A stretch of DNA of 64,000 nucleotides from Chelydra serpentina. Taxonomy: Eukaryota; Chordata; Testudines; Chelydridae. The translations under genes were made by a program, and so were the position numbers. Below, piece after piece: positions 50,215 through 60,727 of this stretch. How positions within the stretch are numbered: the stretch's first letter is position 1; every line of letters begins with the position of its first letter. Location of the stretch: contig JBAIAC010000056.1 in assembly GCA_037349315.1 (NCBI GenBank), positions 472,501 through 536,500 on the forward strand. Direction: 5' to 3'. The notes below the pieces were generated by a model, which did not search any database, had not been told where the DNA came from, and saw only the letters and a program-made list of their open reading frames with translations.

Positions 50215-50600
50215 GATTGTCCAGTGGTTAAGGCAGTGGCTTAGGTTAGTGGAGTCCCTGGTTCAGTTCCCTGCTTTGTCATAGACTTCCTGCATGATTT
50301 AGGCAAGTCACTTAACCTTGTTGCACCTCCATTTCCACCTCGTATGAGGGGAAGGGACTTTTATAGGTCATCTAATCCAGTCCCCTGCACTGAGGCAGGA
50401 TTAAGTACTATCTAGACCATCCCTGACAGATGTATGTCTAACCTGTTCTTATAAACCTTCAATAATGGAGATTCCACAAACTCTAGGTAATTTGTTCGGT
50501 GGGGATAATAGGGCACTGCCCTGTCTCACAGGCTGTTGTGAGGATAAACACATCAGTGATTGTGAAGCGCTTTTAAATTTACTGACAAACCACATTATAT
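50215..50600 (+). mobile_element. MIR-like SINE split by a CR1 fragment
   Basis: Left part CAGTGGTTAAGGCAGTGGCT, AGGCAAGTCACTTAACCTTG. Right part GTCTCACAGGCTGTTGTGAG, ATCAGTGATTGTGAAGCGCT. Between them, 50352-50500 is minus-strand CR1 sequence (GGTCATCTAATCCAGTCCCC, AATAATGGAGATTCCACAAA). Confidence 0.75.
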
Positions 50601-50740
50601 GAGAAATAGGCATTACTATTGGAGAGTCTGTCCAAAAACTCCTCCAACAGCAGCAGAGACCAGCATGCCACAGGGAACTTTGTCATGTTTTCACCCTCTT
50701 TTTCTTGGGCCATTCGCCTTCCTGATTTACTGACTGCAAG

Positions 50741-50832
50741 AGAGACAAGGTGGGTGAGGTGATATCTTTTATTGAACCAACTTCTGTTGGTGGAAGGGAC
50801 AAGCTTCTGAGCTACACAGAGCTCTTCTTCAG
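50741..50832. repeat. dispersed repeat (ACAAGGTGGGTGAGG type)
   Basis: ACAAGGTGGGTGAGGTGATA, TTTTATTGAACCAACTTCTG and CACAGAGCTCTTCTTCAG. A longer copy is at 63655. Confidence 0.8.
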
Positions 50833-50929
50833 TAAGTACATTTATTGACTGTGGCAGAGGGCAATTTCCTGCAATATCCTGGGCAAACCTAATTGAAGTA
50901 CGTTTATGTATCATTGTGAACATAAGAAC

Positions 50930-52745
50930 ATAAGAGTGGCCATACTGAGTCAGACCAAAGGTCCATCTAGCCCAGTATCCTGTCTTCCGACAGTGGCCAA
51001 TGCCAGGTGCCCCAGCAGGAATGAACAGAACAGGATCAAGTGATCCATCCCCTGTTGCCCATTCCCAGCTTCTGGCAAATAGGCTAGGGACACTATCCTT
51101 GCCCATCCTGGCTAATAGCCATTGATGGACCTATCCTCTATGAACTTATCTAGTTCTTTTTTGAACCCTGTTATAGTCTTGGCCTTCACAACATCCTCTG
51201 GCAAAGAGTTCCACAGACTGACTGTGCATTGTGTGAAAAAATACTTCCTTTTGTTTGTTTTAAACCTGCTGCCTAGTAATTTCATATGGTGACCCCTAGT
51301 TCTTGTGTTATGAGAAGGAGTAAATAACACTTCCTTATTTACTTTCTCCACACCAGTCTTGATTTTATAGACCTCAATCATTTGCCCCCTTAGTCACCTC
51401 TTTTCCAAGCTGAAAAGTCCCAGGGTAGGTCTATACTTACGCGTCCCGTCGGAGGCGCGCGATCGATGTTCTGGGTTCGATTTATCGCGTCTTGTCAAGA
51501 CGCGATAAATCGAACCAGGAAGTGCTCCGTCGTCGACGCTGGTACTCCAGCTCGACGAACGGAGTAGGCGGAGTCGACGGGGGAGCCTGCGCGCCGCGTG
51601 TGGATCCCGGGTAAGTGCTTTTTCATTCGAACTAAGGTACTTCGACTTCAGCTACGTTATTCACGTAGCTGAAGTTGCGTACCTTAGTTCGATAGGGGGG
51701 GGTAGTGTAGACCTAGCCCCAGTCTTATTAATCGCTCTTCATACTGAAGCCACTCCATAGCCCCTAATCATTTTTGTTGCCCTTTTCTGAACCATTTCCA
51801 ATTCTAATATATCTTTTTTGAGATGGTGAGACTACATCTGCATGCAGTATTCAAGATGTGGGTGTACCATGGATTTATATAGAGGTAATATGATATTTTC
51901 TGTCTTATTATCTATCCCTTTCTTAATGATTCCCAGCATTCTGTTCGCTTTTTTGACTGCCACTGCACATTGATTGGATGTTTTTAGAGAACTATCCACA
52001 ATGACTCCAAGATCTTTTTCTTGAGTGGTAACAGCTAATTTAGACCCCATCATTTTATATGTATAGTTGGGATTAGGTTTCCCAATGTGCATTTCTTTGC
52101 AGGTATGAACATTGAATTTTATCTGTCATTTTGTTGCCCAGTCACCCCATTTCGAGAGATCCTTTTGTAGCTCTTCACAGTCTACCTGGGACTTAACTAT
52201 CTTGAGTAGTTTTGTATCATATGCAAATTTTGCCACCTCACTGTTTACCCTTTTTCCAGATCATTTATGAATATGTTGAATAGGACTGGTCCCAGTACAG
52301 ATCCTGTGGGACACCACTATTTACCTCTCTCCATTCTAAAAACTGACCATTTGTTCCTACCCTTTGTTTCCTGTCTTTTAACCAGTTACAGTCCATGAGA
52401 GGACCTTCTCTCTTATCCCATGACAGCTTATTTTGCTTAAGAGCCTTTGGTGAGGGACCTTGTCAAAGGCTTTCTGAAAATCTAAGTACACTATATCCAC
52501 TGGATCCCCCCAGTCCACATGCTTGTTGACCCCCTCAAAAATTCTAGAGATTGGTTAGGCATGATTTCCCTTTACAAAAACTATGTTGACTCTTCCTCAA
52601 CAAATTATGTTCATCCATGTGTCTGACAATTTTGTTCTTTATTATAGTTTCAACCAGTTTTCTTGGTACTGAAGTCAGGCTTACCGGCCTGTAATTACCA
52701 GGATCACCTCCGAAGCCCTTTTTAAAAATTGGCATCACACTAGCT
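50930..52745 (-). mobile_element. CR1 LINE, minus strand, split by a Harbinger-type MITE
   Basis: 3' end AAGAGTGGCCATACTGAGTC. Minus-strand frames encode [40 protein letters not shown] and [18 protein letters not shown]. Several frameshifts. Interrupted at 51424-51719; the CR1 sequence is continuous if the insert is removed. Confidence 0.95.
51424..51719. mobile_element. Harbinger-type MITE with two strong internal hairpins
   Basis: Ends GGTAGGTCTATACTTAC and GTAGTGTAGACCTAGCCC are inverted copies of the same terminus used by the 5.1 kb Harbinger element. A 3 bp CAG flanks it (51421-51423, 51720-51722). 51474-51516 is a perfect 20+3+20 inverted repeat, and 51628-51692 is a near-perfect ~29 bp one. 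Confidence 0.85.
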
Positions 52746-53599
52746 ATCCACCAGTCATTGTCAGCCAGGGATTGTACCTAATTCTATGGGGGAGGGTAAC
52801 CACCGCCCTCCAGGAACTAAGAACAGTGAGGGGTGGATAGGCAAATTCAGTCAAGTTGTAATGCCTCCAGGGAGCTACAACCTGGAGAGATGCTCGCATA
52901 GACTGGTTCAAACTGAATTCTCCTGGGACCAACAGACAAAGAAAGGACTTGCAGTTAAATAGCCTGAGTTAAAATTGATGCTTTCTGATCCAGCAAATGG
53001 ACAGGGCCTCTTCTCCAAGGGCAGCTGCAAGCCTTAGGAAAGGGGTGGAAGGCCGTTACTGAGTAAAAGGCATTACAAACTTGGAACCACAGGAAAACCC
53101 CTGGTGGTGTTTGAAGGACTGTTAACTGGCCAGCCCATGTTGGAGTTGGGGGGATCTCTGGGAAGCTTATTGGAATGAGTGTGGGTTCTTTTACTGTTTG
53201 TAATATGTTATTTCTGTCATAGGCGCCGACTCCGTGGGTGCTCCGGGGCTGGAGCACCCACGGAGAAAAATTGGTGGGTGCAGAGCATCCACTGGCAGCT
53301 TCCCCCCCCCTCCCCCGCCCAACTTACCTTCCGGGTTCCGGGTCCAACACGGGTGGCGCTAGCAGCAACCCGGTCCTGCGTTGCCAGCAGGCGGCGCCGT
53401 TGGGTCCCGCGCGGGGCGGGTGCTGGGCGAGGCTCCCTGCCGCGGAGCGGGCCTAGCAGTGCTTGGCGGGCGGGAGAAGCCGCGGACGGGACAGCGGCCG
53501 CAGCGTGGGGCTGGGCGCTGCGCCCCCTCAGCCGGCAAAGCCCCTGGGGCTGAGGCGGCGCCCCCCTGAGGCAGCCCCCGGCTGGCAGCAGCCCCGGGA

Positions 53600-53764
53600 G
53601 TGGGCTGGTGCCACCCTGCTGGCCGCGGGCTACCCGGAGCTGCGGGAGCGGGCGGCCCAGGAGCCCGCCGCCTTCTGGGGGGCGCTGGCCCGGGATGGCC
53701 TGCGACAGTCAGCGGGGCTGGGACCGCGTCCGCTGGTTCCTGGGCGGCCGCCTCAATGTCTCCG
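53600..53764 (+). pseudogene. ACSS1-like exon 1 fragment inside the hAT element
   Basis: One frame reads GYPELRERAAQEPAAFWGAL followed by ARDG. A second frame, after an apparent deletion of about 30 bp, reads CDSQRGWDRVRWFLGGRLNV and S, and ends at a good donor (TCCG|GTAAGC) at 53764/53765. This matches the N-terminal region of mitochondrial acyl-CoA synthetase short-chain 1 (order: Y-P-x-L, EPAAFWG.LARD, WFLGG.LNVS) and its exon 1 phase. The GC-rich sequence upstream (from ~53345) may be the rest of that exon. The frame is broken and there are no other exons, so no enzyme is made. The identification is from remembered family motifs; a CpG-island first exon captured by a DNA transposon is the inference. 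Confidence 0.55.
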
Positions 53765-53774
53765 GTAAGCGGGG

Positions 53775-55250
53775 GATGGGGCCCCCTGGACTCCCTCACC
53801 TTCCCGCCCCCCCATAGCCTTCTTCCCAGGCTCCCCAACCTCCCCCAGATTCCCCCCAGCCTTCTCCCGGGCCCCCCAACCTCCCCCCAAACCCCACAAC
53901 CTTCCCACCCCCCACAGACTTCTTTCCAGGCCCCCCAGCCTCCACTCAGGGCCCCCCCAGCCTTCTCCCAGGCCCTCCAACCACCACTCGGGCCCCCCCA
54001 GGCTCAGGATCCCGAGCACCCCCCAACCTCCCCCAGGTCCCCCAACCTCCCCAGGCCCGCCTCAACTTTGGGACCCCGCCCCCTGCCCCAGCCTTCTTGT
54101 GGGCCTCCCAACCTCCCCTGGGCCCCCCAGGCTTGGGGACCCGGGCAACCACAGCCTTCCTCTGGGATTCCCAGACCCACAACTGGTGCCTGAGACCCCC
54201 TGTACCACCCAGCCTCCATTCTGGATCTCTGGGCTTCACCCCCAGACCCTCAAATATCCAGTCCAGGACCCCCAGCCAACCTCCAGCCTTCCACCTTACT
54301 CCTGCACATCCCCAACTGGACCCCCAGAACCCCAATCTCTCATCTGTCCCCGGCATCCTCAGACCCCCAGCCACCCCCAAGCATTCCCTACTGGACTCCC
54401 AGGACCCCCCAACCTTCTGCTGAACCCTAGGGCATACCCGGGACTCTTCCTAGGCTCCCCATCATCCTTGCCCAGGCTCCCTGCTCATAGGCAGTTACCC
54501 TGGGCACTCTCACTTCCCCTGGGCATCCCCAGCCCCATCGTCTTCTAATCCCTCCATCCTCCTCCTCTTTCACCCCCAATCATAACCCCCGGGTATCTCC
54601 AACCCCCTTAGCATTCATAATGCTCCATCATTCTATATCCCCATCCCCCATCATCCCTTCTGGGTGTCTCCTACTCTCTCCCCCAGTCCCCCATCATCTT
54701 CTCCCCAATCCCTTTTCACCTCCAAATCCTTGTCACTCCCCATAGCCCACCCCAACTCCCCTGCATCCCTTATCTCCCAAACACCCTATAATCCTTGGTC
54801 ATACCCCTTCATAATCCCCACATCACCTGCAGACCAATGTTATCTCCCATTCCCATCATTGCTGTCCCCAACCCTCCTAACTCCATGTCATCCACTATAT
54901 AATTCCTAACTCCCATCACCGTGCTCTTCCCTAGACTCCCATTGTACCAGTCCCCAGTTCCCTATCCACTTTCTTTCATCAGTCTCCCATCACCCCAACC
55001 CTGCATCAATCCCCCTATATCATCTCCAGGCACTTTCAATCCCCTGGTCCCTCTCTATTATCCCTCAAAATCCAAACCCTTAAACCTCTGTCTTCCCCAA
55101 ATCTCATATCCTCCCAAGTCCGTGTACCCTCCTATCCATCCACCCAAGTCCTATACCCTCCAGTCTTCTAGCTTCCCTGTACCCACATATCCTTTTTCTA
55201 ACTCCCCGTGGGCATGACCTCTGGCCCATTGAGAAGTCTCCCACCAACCC
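53775..55250. repeat. CT-rich degenerate satellite inside the hAT element
   Basis: CCCCCCAACCTCCCCC and CAGCCTTCTCCCAGGCCC units grade into TCATCCCTTCTGGG and CCCATCATC units. Open frames are by-products of composition. Confidence 0.8.
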
Positions 55251-55870
55251 TCTAGGTATTGGTGCTTGTTCTTAATTATTTTGCCTGTGTCTGCTGCTTC
55301 TGTTTCCTCAACTCATCCATTCACAAGCAGCACGTGGGATGGGCTCATGCTGGTGGGCTGATTGGTGGAGAAAGAGGCGTTGTTTCACCACAAAGCCCTG
55401 CCCATGCCTCCCCGGGGGGAGGGGGCAGGGATTTGGGGGAAGGGGCGGGGCCAGGGGTGGAGTTGGGGTGGGGCCGGGGATGGGGCAGGGCTTGGGGTGG
55501 GGTTGGGGCGGGGCCGGGGGGCGAGCACCCAGCGGCGCTGACAAAAGTCGGCTCCTATGATTTCTGTAATGTTTTTTACTTTAGGAATAAATGTGCTTGC
55601 TTGGAAAGAGCTGTGTGGTAACGTTACTGTGGCAATTACACTATTTACCATCTCTGAGGGAAAAAGCAAAGCAGGCCTGCTTAAGCATTCTGACTTTGTT
55701 GGGGAATTCACGGTGTAGGCAGGGAGCTATGCAGCCTGGAAAAACCCTGGTCAGGAGGGAGAGAGATGTGCATCTCTGCCCACATGAGCTGATGGCTGGG
55801 AAGCCAGAGCCTGACAGTAGGTGACCTTGTGGGACCACAGAGGGAGAAATACAGTACAATTGCCCTGACC

Positions 55871-56459
55871 ATCCAACACCTGGCCACTCAACCTCTGACT
55901 AGCCATCCAACCCATTGGTCCCTCTGCTGGTACATTCTCAGCTTTGACAAACTCTCATGACACTTGGTGTTTTTTGTCAAGCACCCAGCTCCTGGATTCA
56001 CTGGGATGTACAAGAATCTACACTTGCATTTAAAAAAAATTAAATAAGTAAGTTTCTAGCCCTCAGAGGAAAAGCTTGAAACGTTGGGCCTGAGTGCCAC
56101 CTCAAGGCTCAGAAATCAGTAGGCAAAGAAAAAAACCCAAATGTATAATATTATTATTAGTAGTAGTTAGTAAATCTCATGCTTGTCAAGCCAACCTAAT
56201 GATTTTTCAGGAGTGGATCCATGATTTTTTTACCCACTGGGGTTGGAGATACTGTACTCTGTTCCATCCCTCAGCCCTTGTCTGTCTTGTCTATTCAGTT
56301 TTTAAGGGACAGGGACTGTTTCCTAGGACTTGCCTATTCAGCAAATGGAACTGAAATGACTATATCAGTTGTAATCTGCAGTGTTTCCAATTCTCGTGAT
56401 TTTAGTGCAAGACTTGGGATATTGGCTGCTTATCGTAAAGCTCTTGGCTCCTGCAGAGC
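55871..56459. other. no gene recognised
   Basis: Contains a short (TAT/TAG)n run at ~56145. A decayed dispersed repeat is likely near 56360-56460. No exon recognised. Confidence 0.4.
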
Positions 56460-56539
56460 TATGAATATGTGAAAATTCATAGAGCTGAAGACTAGAAGGA
56501 ACCTTGGTGATCATCTAGTCTGACTTGCATAACACAGAC

Positions 56540-57660
56540 TATAGAAATGTCGGGCTGGAAGGGACCTCAAAAGGTCATCAAATCCAGCCCCCTCTGGTGA
56601 ATTAATTCCTGCTTCAAGCCATGATTAAACTGGAGCAGATTTTTTAGAAAAACATCCAATCTCGACTTCAACATTTCTGGTGATGGAGCATCGATCACAA
56701 CCCTTGGTAAGTTGTTCCAATGGTTAATTACTCTCACTGTTAAATATTTATACCTTATTTCCTATCTGAATTTGTCTAGCTTCAACGTCCAGCCATTTGG
56801 ATCATGTTAGACTTTTCTCTGCTAGACTGAAGAGCCCGTTATTAAATATTTGTTCCCAGTAGCGTAGCCGGGGGGGAGCAGGGGAAGCGGCCGCTCCCCC
56901 TGTGAGCAGAAGCGGCACCTTAAAAAGCGCCGCCTGAGCCTCGCTACCAGAGCCGGGCTCGGGTGGGGATTTAAAAGGCCCGTGGCTCCTGCAGCCGCAG
57001 GGAGCCACGGGACTTTTAAAACGCTGCCGAGCCCCGCTGCCGGAGCCAGGCTCGGGAGGTGCTTAAAAAGGCCCGCGGCTCTTGCCATTGCGGGGAGCCG
57101 CGGGCCTTTTAAAGTGCCGCCCGAGCCCCACTGCCGGAGCTCCGGCGGTGCTTTAAAGGGCCCAGGGCTCCCTGCAGTGGCTGGAGCCCCGGGCCCTTTA
57201 AATCACCGCCAGGGAAGCTGGTATGGTCCGGCACGGCGTACTGGCTCTTGCCGGTACGCCGGACCGGACCGGACCGGCTTACTTCCACCGAAGTGCCACC
57301 AAAGACCTGGAGCGCCGCAGGAGGCGCTGCCGGGTGAGTATAGGGGGAGCCTGGGGAGGCGCCTTTTTATAGCACCGCTCCCCCTATGCTCCGGACCTGC
57401 CTACACTACTGTTTGTTCCCCATGTAGATACTTATAGATTGTGATCAAGTCATTCCTTAACCTTCTCTTTGTTATGCTAAATAGATTGAGCTCTTTGAAT
57501 CTATCACAAGGAATGTTTTCTAATCCTTTAATCATTCTTGTGGCTCTTCTCTGAACCCTCCTCTCCAATTCCATCCTAGATCAGCTCCAATCTGGCATCC
57601 ATCCTTTCCACTCCACTGAAACCCCTCTTGCCAAAGTCTTTCTCAACTTCCATTTTTTTA
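56540..57660 (-). mobile_element. CR1 LINE 3' fragment, minus strand, split by an hAT element
   Basis: CGGGCTGGAAGGGACCTCAA, TCTCGACTTCAACATTTCTG and, after the insert, TAGATACTTATAGATTGTGA and CTCTTTGTTATGCTAAATAG. 56466-56539 is another short CR1/SINE tail. Confidence 0.88.
56857..57411. mobile_element. hAT-type element, 555 bp, perfect 8 bp duplication
   Basis: TTTGTTCC at 56849-56856 and 57412-57419. Ends CAGTAGCGTAGCC and CCTACACTACTG are inverted. The interior is made of GC-rich inverted segments (GGGCCTTTTAAA, TTTAAAGGGCCC). Confidence 0.92.
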
Positions 57661-57825
57661 AAAAAGGGAGTTTCTAACCCTCCAGGTTGCAGGAAAGCAT
57701 GAAAACATGGAGGTGGCAAAACGCGAATCAAGTGTAGCCTAAAAGTTCACATACCAGCAGGTAATTGAAAAGGTCCTTAAATGTATTTTTATTTAAAAAA
57801 AATCTTGATTGGGAAGACAAAAGAC

Positions 57826-58823
57826 GGTTACTCACCGTAGTAACTGTTGTTCTTCGAGATGTGCCTGGCTCTCCGGGATTCAAGCCTTGCTCGGCCTGTC
57901 AGAAGCCGATGCCCATGGGGGATCCCCATGACTCCTGTTTAAAGTGCCTCGGGGAGTCCCATCTTCCGGACAGGTGCCGAATTTGCAAGGCTTTTAAGCC
58001 GCGGACCAAGAAGGAGCGGGACTTTTGTTTAAAGCAGCTCCTCTTGGAGGCCTCGCTCAGCCCGATGTCGGCCCCGCACCGAAACCCGGTGCCGACCCCA
58101 GAGGACTCGTCATCAACGGCACCGGAACACCCGAGCTCCGGGAAAGAGCCCAGGCACCGTACGCCTCAGGCCGGGACTTCTCAGAGGCGTCGCTCTCTGT
58201 CACCGAGAGCGAGGAAGTCGGGTCCTGGACCAGCACCGACACCAGCGCCGCTGCTCCCGCAGCCTGTTCCGGACCGCGCCAAGCCCGGTGTGGCGCCAGC
58301 ACCATTGACTCCGGTACCGCAAGGACCGTCGAGCTCAGTGCCTGTGGCTCAGATATCCGTGCCACCTACTCCGGCTCCGCAAAGGCCGTCGAGTCCGGCG
58401 CCGCCACCAATACCGGCACCGACCCTGTCAACTCCGGCACCCCAGAGGCCGTTGAGCGCAGGACAGCCTTCTAAGGCTCCGCTACCGACGACTCCGGCCC
58501 CACAAGGCCCGTTGAGCTCGGTAACCGTCAGCTCCCCGGTTCACACCGTGGTAGAGCTTCCACTGCCGTCCACTCCGGACACCTTCTCGGCGGCACGGGA
58601 CCTGATTGCCATGACCGATCCGGCACCGACCTCATCCTCGGTATCGCCATTGTGGATCGTCACATCCCGCGGCAAACCGGCCATGTTACGCCCGGTGCCG
58701 CATGTGGAGACCAGCCAGCAGCAGTCGGCTTCTCCTCGGCACCGCTCGCAGTCCCGGCGCCGGTCGCCATCCCGGCACCGGTCGTACTCGCGGTACCGTT
58801 CCAGGTCTCCCTCCAGGCGGCGG
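57826..58823 (+). pseudogene. retroelement gag-like ORF fragment (DIRS-type suspected)
   Basis: An open plus-strand frame encodes a Cys/His-rich head: CSACQKPMPMGDPHDSCLKC, then LGESHLPDRCRICKAF. It continues with a charged segment (KPRTKKERDFCLKQLLLEA), a long proline/serine/threonine-rich linker, and an arginine-serine tail (SPRHRSQSRRRSPSRHRS). This layout resembles the first ORF of DIRS-like retrotransposons of fish and reptiles. The upstream segment TTACTCACCGTAGTAACTGT, then TGTTCTTCGAGATGTG, is a familiar turtle dispersed repeat. The frame is cut by a SINE at 58825 and no reverse transcriptase or recombinase follows. Class is tentative. Confidence 0.5.
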
Positions 58824-58824
58824 T

Positions 58825-58998
58825 ATAGAATATCAGGGTTGGAAGGGACCTTAGGAGATCATCAAGTCCAACCCCCTGCTCAAAGCAGGACCAATCCCCA
58901 ATTTTTGCCCCATATCCCCAAATGGCCCCCTCAAGGATTGAACTCACAACCCTGGGTTTAGCAGGCCAATGCTCAAACCACTGAGCTATCCCTCCCCC
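58825..58998 (-). mobile_element. tRNA-derived SINE with CR1-like tail, minus strand
   Basis: TAGAATATCAGGGTTGGAAG at the 3' end; GATTGAACTCACAACCCTGG and AACCACTGAGCTATCCCTCC at the tRNA-like head. Confidence 0.93.
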
Positions 58999-59045
58999 AA
59001 GGGCTCCTATTACCCCCCCACCCCCTGTCCCGATTTTTCACACTC
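58999..59045. mobile_element. fragment of the CCCCCTGTCCCGATTTTT MITE
   Basis: Shares its sequence with 8000-8050 and 30500-30545. Left part missing. Confidence 0.75.
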
Positions 59046-60090
59046 ATTGTGTCGATTCTTTAATCTTTAACATCAATATCAAGTTTAAACTTGAACAGCC
59101 CTGGGGTTATGATCTATAAACTTCATAGAGGTGTGGTATGTGAATCCTGTCAGCCGTGTCAGTGTCAAGGAGCTTACAGTGAGTCAAGAGCATGAGTACC
59201 AACCTCAGGGAAGACTGCTAGGGAGCACAGCACAAACCCTAAACTGGCTGTGAGTTCCATTCTTAGATTTCATCAACCAATTATCTAGTGTAAACTCCCC
59301 AGACACTATAACAGCCTAACCATGGTGTCACAGAGAGTCCCTCTATTTCGCCACCCTGATGAGTCTACCTTTGTGATAGATACTCTCTTCCACCAAGAAT
59401 CACAGCAATATTCAGGTTACTGCCGCTCCCAAAGGACCAGTCATTTACCCCAGGTCAATCGCACCTCAGATCTCACACCAAAGACAACGCTTGTAGATAA
59501 TCCTATAATAAGCTATTCATAGGTTTATTAAACAAGAAAAGGAAAGAAGAGAGTTATTTATAGAATTAAAGCAGGTAAACATACCTATGCAAATGAGTTA
59601 CAATCCTAAATTTCCAAAGGAAATAGAAGCTTCTATAATAAGCAAGCTCTATATGTCTGTTAGGGTTATCCCAAGCTAAGCACTGGGGATCACTTGCTTA
59701 TGCCTGCTTATGCTTGCTCTCCAGAATACAAGCATGCAGACATTTACAAGCATTCAATAAAGTCTAAACATTAAGCACATTTTTGTAACTCTACTACCTC
59801 TTTTAACAATACCCACATGCAGGTGAGCCAGACTGATTCCAGCCATGTATTTGGCAGTATTCAAGTGAGGCATAGGGACCTTGGCATGAGTGGGTACCTG
59901 GTCTGCCAGCCCCACACTGGTTAGTGGATGGATCATAAACCTCCCAGAGCAATCAGCTGGGGTCAGACGTGCTGGAGTGGACACAAACTCTGATTGTCTT
60001 CTATCTGACTGATCACAGCATGGCTTTAGGCTGCACTGAGCTGTAGAGATCATGGGAGGGATGTTCTCCCTACAAAGTAGGTGCTGACCC
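59046..60090. repeat. dispersed repeat, probably retroelement-derived; no gene recognised
   Basis: TCACACCAAAGACAACGCTT, TAGGTTTATTAAACAAGAAA and AATAAGCAAGCTCTATATGT read like a known dispersed turtle sequence in minus orientation. No domain was found in any frame. Confidence 0.4.
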
Positions 60091-60094
60091 CAAT

Positions 60095-60720
60095 GCTGCA
60101 GCATGGCCCCGGGGGTGCTGCACTGCAGGAATTAGGTTGGTGGCTTAGTCGGGGGTGCATTCCCCTCGTAATCTGTGCTGACTCTATTTTCCCATTTTGG
60201 GAGAAGGGGAAGCTGTGCTGCGGGGAGCCCGGGGAGGGGCTTAGTAGAGGGCATTCTCCCCATGCAGTCTGCTGGCTCCAATACCTCAGTGCGGTATCAG
60301 GGGTCACAGTGCTGAAGGAAGTGGGGTGGGGGATTAGTAGGGGGCACATTCCTTTCAAAATCGATGCTGATTTTAATGCCGCATCTTGGGGCTAAGGCAG
60401 GGATTGGTTTGTTTACCTGCAGCGTCTGCAGGTTCGGCCAATCACAGCTCCCACTGGCTGAGATTTGCCGTCACAGGCCAATGGGGGGGCTGCAGGAAGC
60501 GGCGTGGGCTGAGGGATGAGCTGGCCGCCCCTCCCTGCGGACGCTGCAGGTAAACAAACCATCCTGGCCCGCCAGCGGCTTTCCCTGGTGGGCAGCGTGC
60601 CGAAGGTTGCCGATCCCTGGGCTAGGGGGTGCTGTGCTGCAGGAAGCAAGGTGGGGAGACTCAGCAGGGGGCATGTTCCCCATATAGCCTGTGCTGACCC
60701 CCATGCCCCAGCAGTGTGTG
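60095..60720. repeat. ~100 bp tandem units related to the 40 bp minisatellite, reverse orientation
   Basis: Units carry GGGTGCTGTGCTGCAGGAAG, TTAGTAGGGGGCACATTC and a TCTGTGCTGACTCC-type piece. The GGGGGC...GCTGTGCTGCAGG core is the reverse complement of the 15.3-20.1 kb unit. An hAT MITE interrupts at 60398-60619. Confidence 0.7.
60398..60619. mobile_element. hAT-type MITE, 222 bp
   Basis: Ends CAGGGATTGG and CCGATCCCTG. Flanks GGCTAAGG (60390-60397) and GGCTAGGG (60620-60627) are an 8 bp duplication with one difference. The interior has GGTTTGTTTACCTGCAGCGT mirrored by CGCTGCAGGTAAACAAACC. Confidence 0.85.
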
Positions 60721-60727
60721 TGAGTCA

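Larger units (their letters stand above)
53218..55559. mobile_element. hAT-like nonautonomous element, 2.34 kb, perfect 8 bp duplication
   Basis: ATTTCTGT at 53210-53217 and 55560-55567. The left end CATAGGCGCCGACTCC and the right end AAAAGTCGGCTCCTATG are inverted. The left 60 bp are shared with the 304 bp element at 61253. The interior holds a captured gene fragment and a CT-rich satellite. Confidence 0.9.
52755..55870 (+). repeat. LTR-like dispersed repeat that received the 53.2-55.6 kb hAT element
   Basis: Left flank 52755-53217 and right flank 55560-55870 join smoothly. TTACTTTAGGAATAAATGTG (AATAAA at 55586-55591) lies in the right part, as in an LTR R region. Confidence 0.45.

Noticed and set aside
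50579..51106. 175-residue minus-strand open frame
   Set aside because: It crosses a MIR tail, another dispersed repeat and the CR1 3' end; a chance frame over repeats.
53600..54548. Proline-rich plus-strand frames after the ACSS1-like exon
   Set aside because: They read through the CT-rich satellite. Only the short segment before the donor at 53764 has family resemblance.
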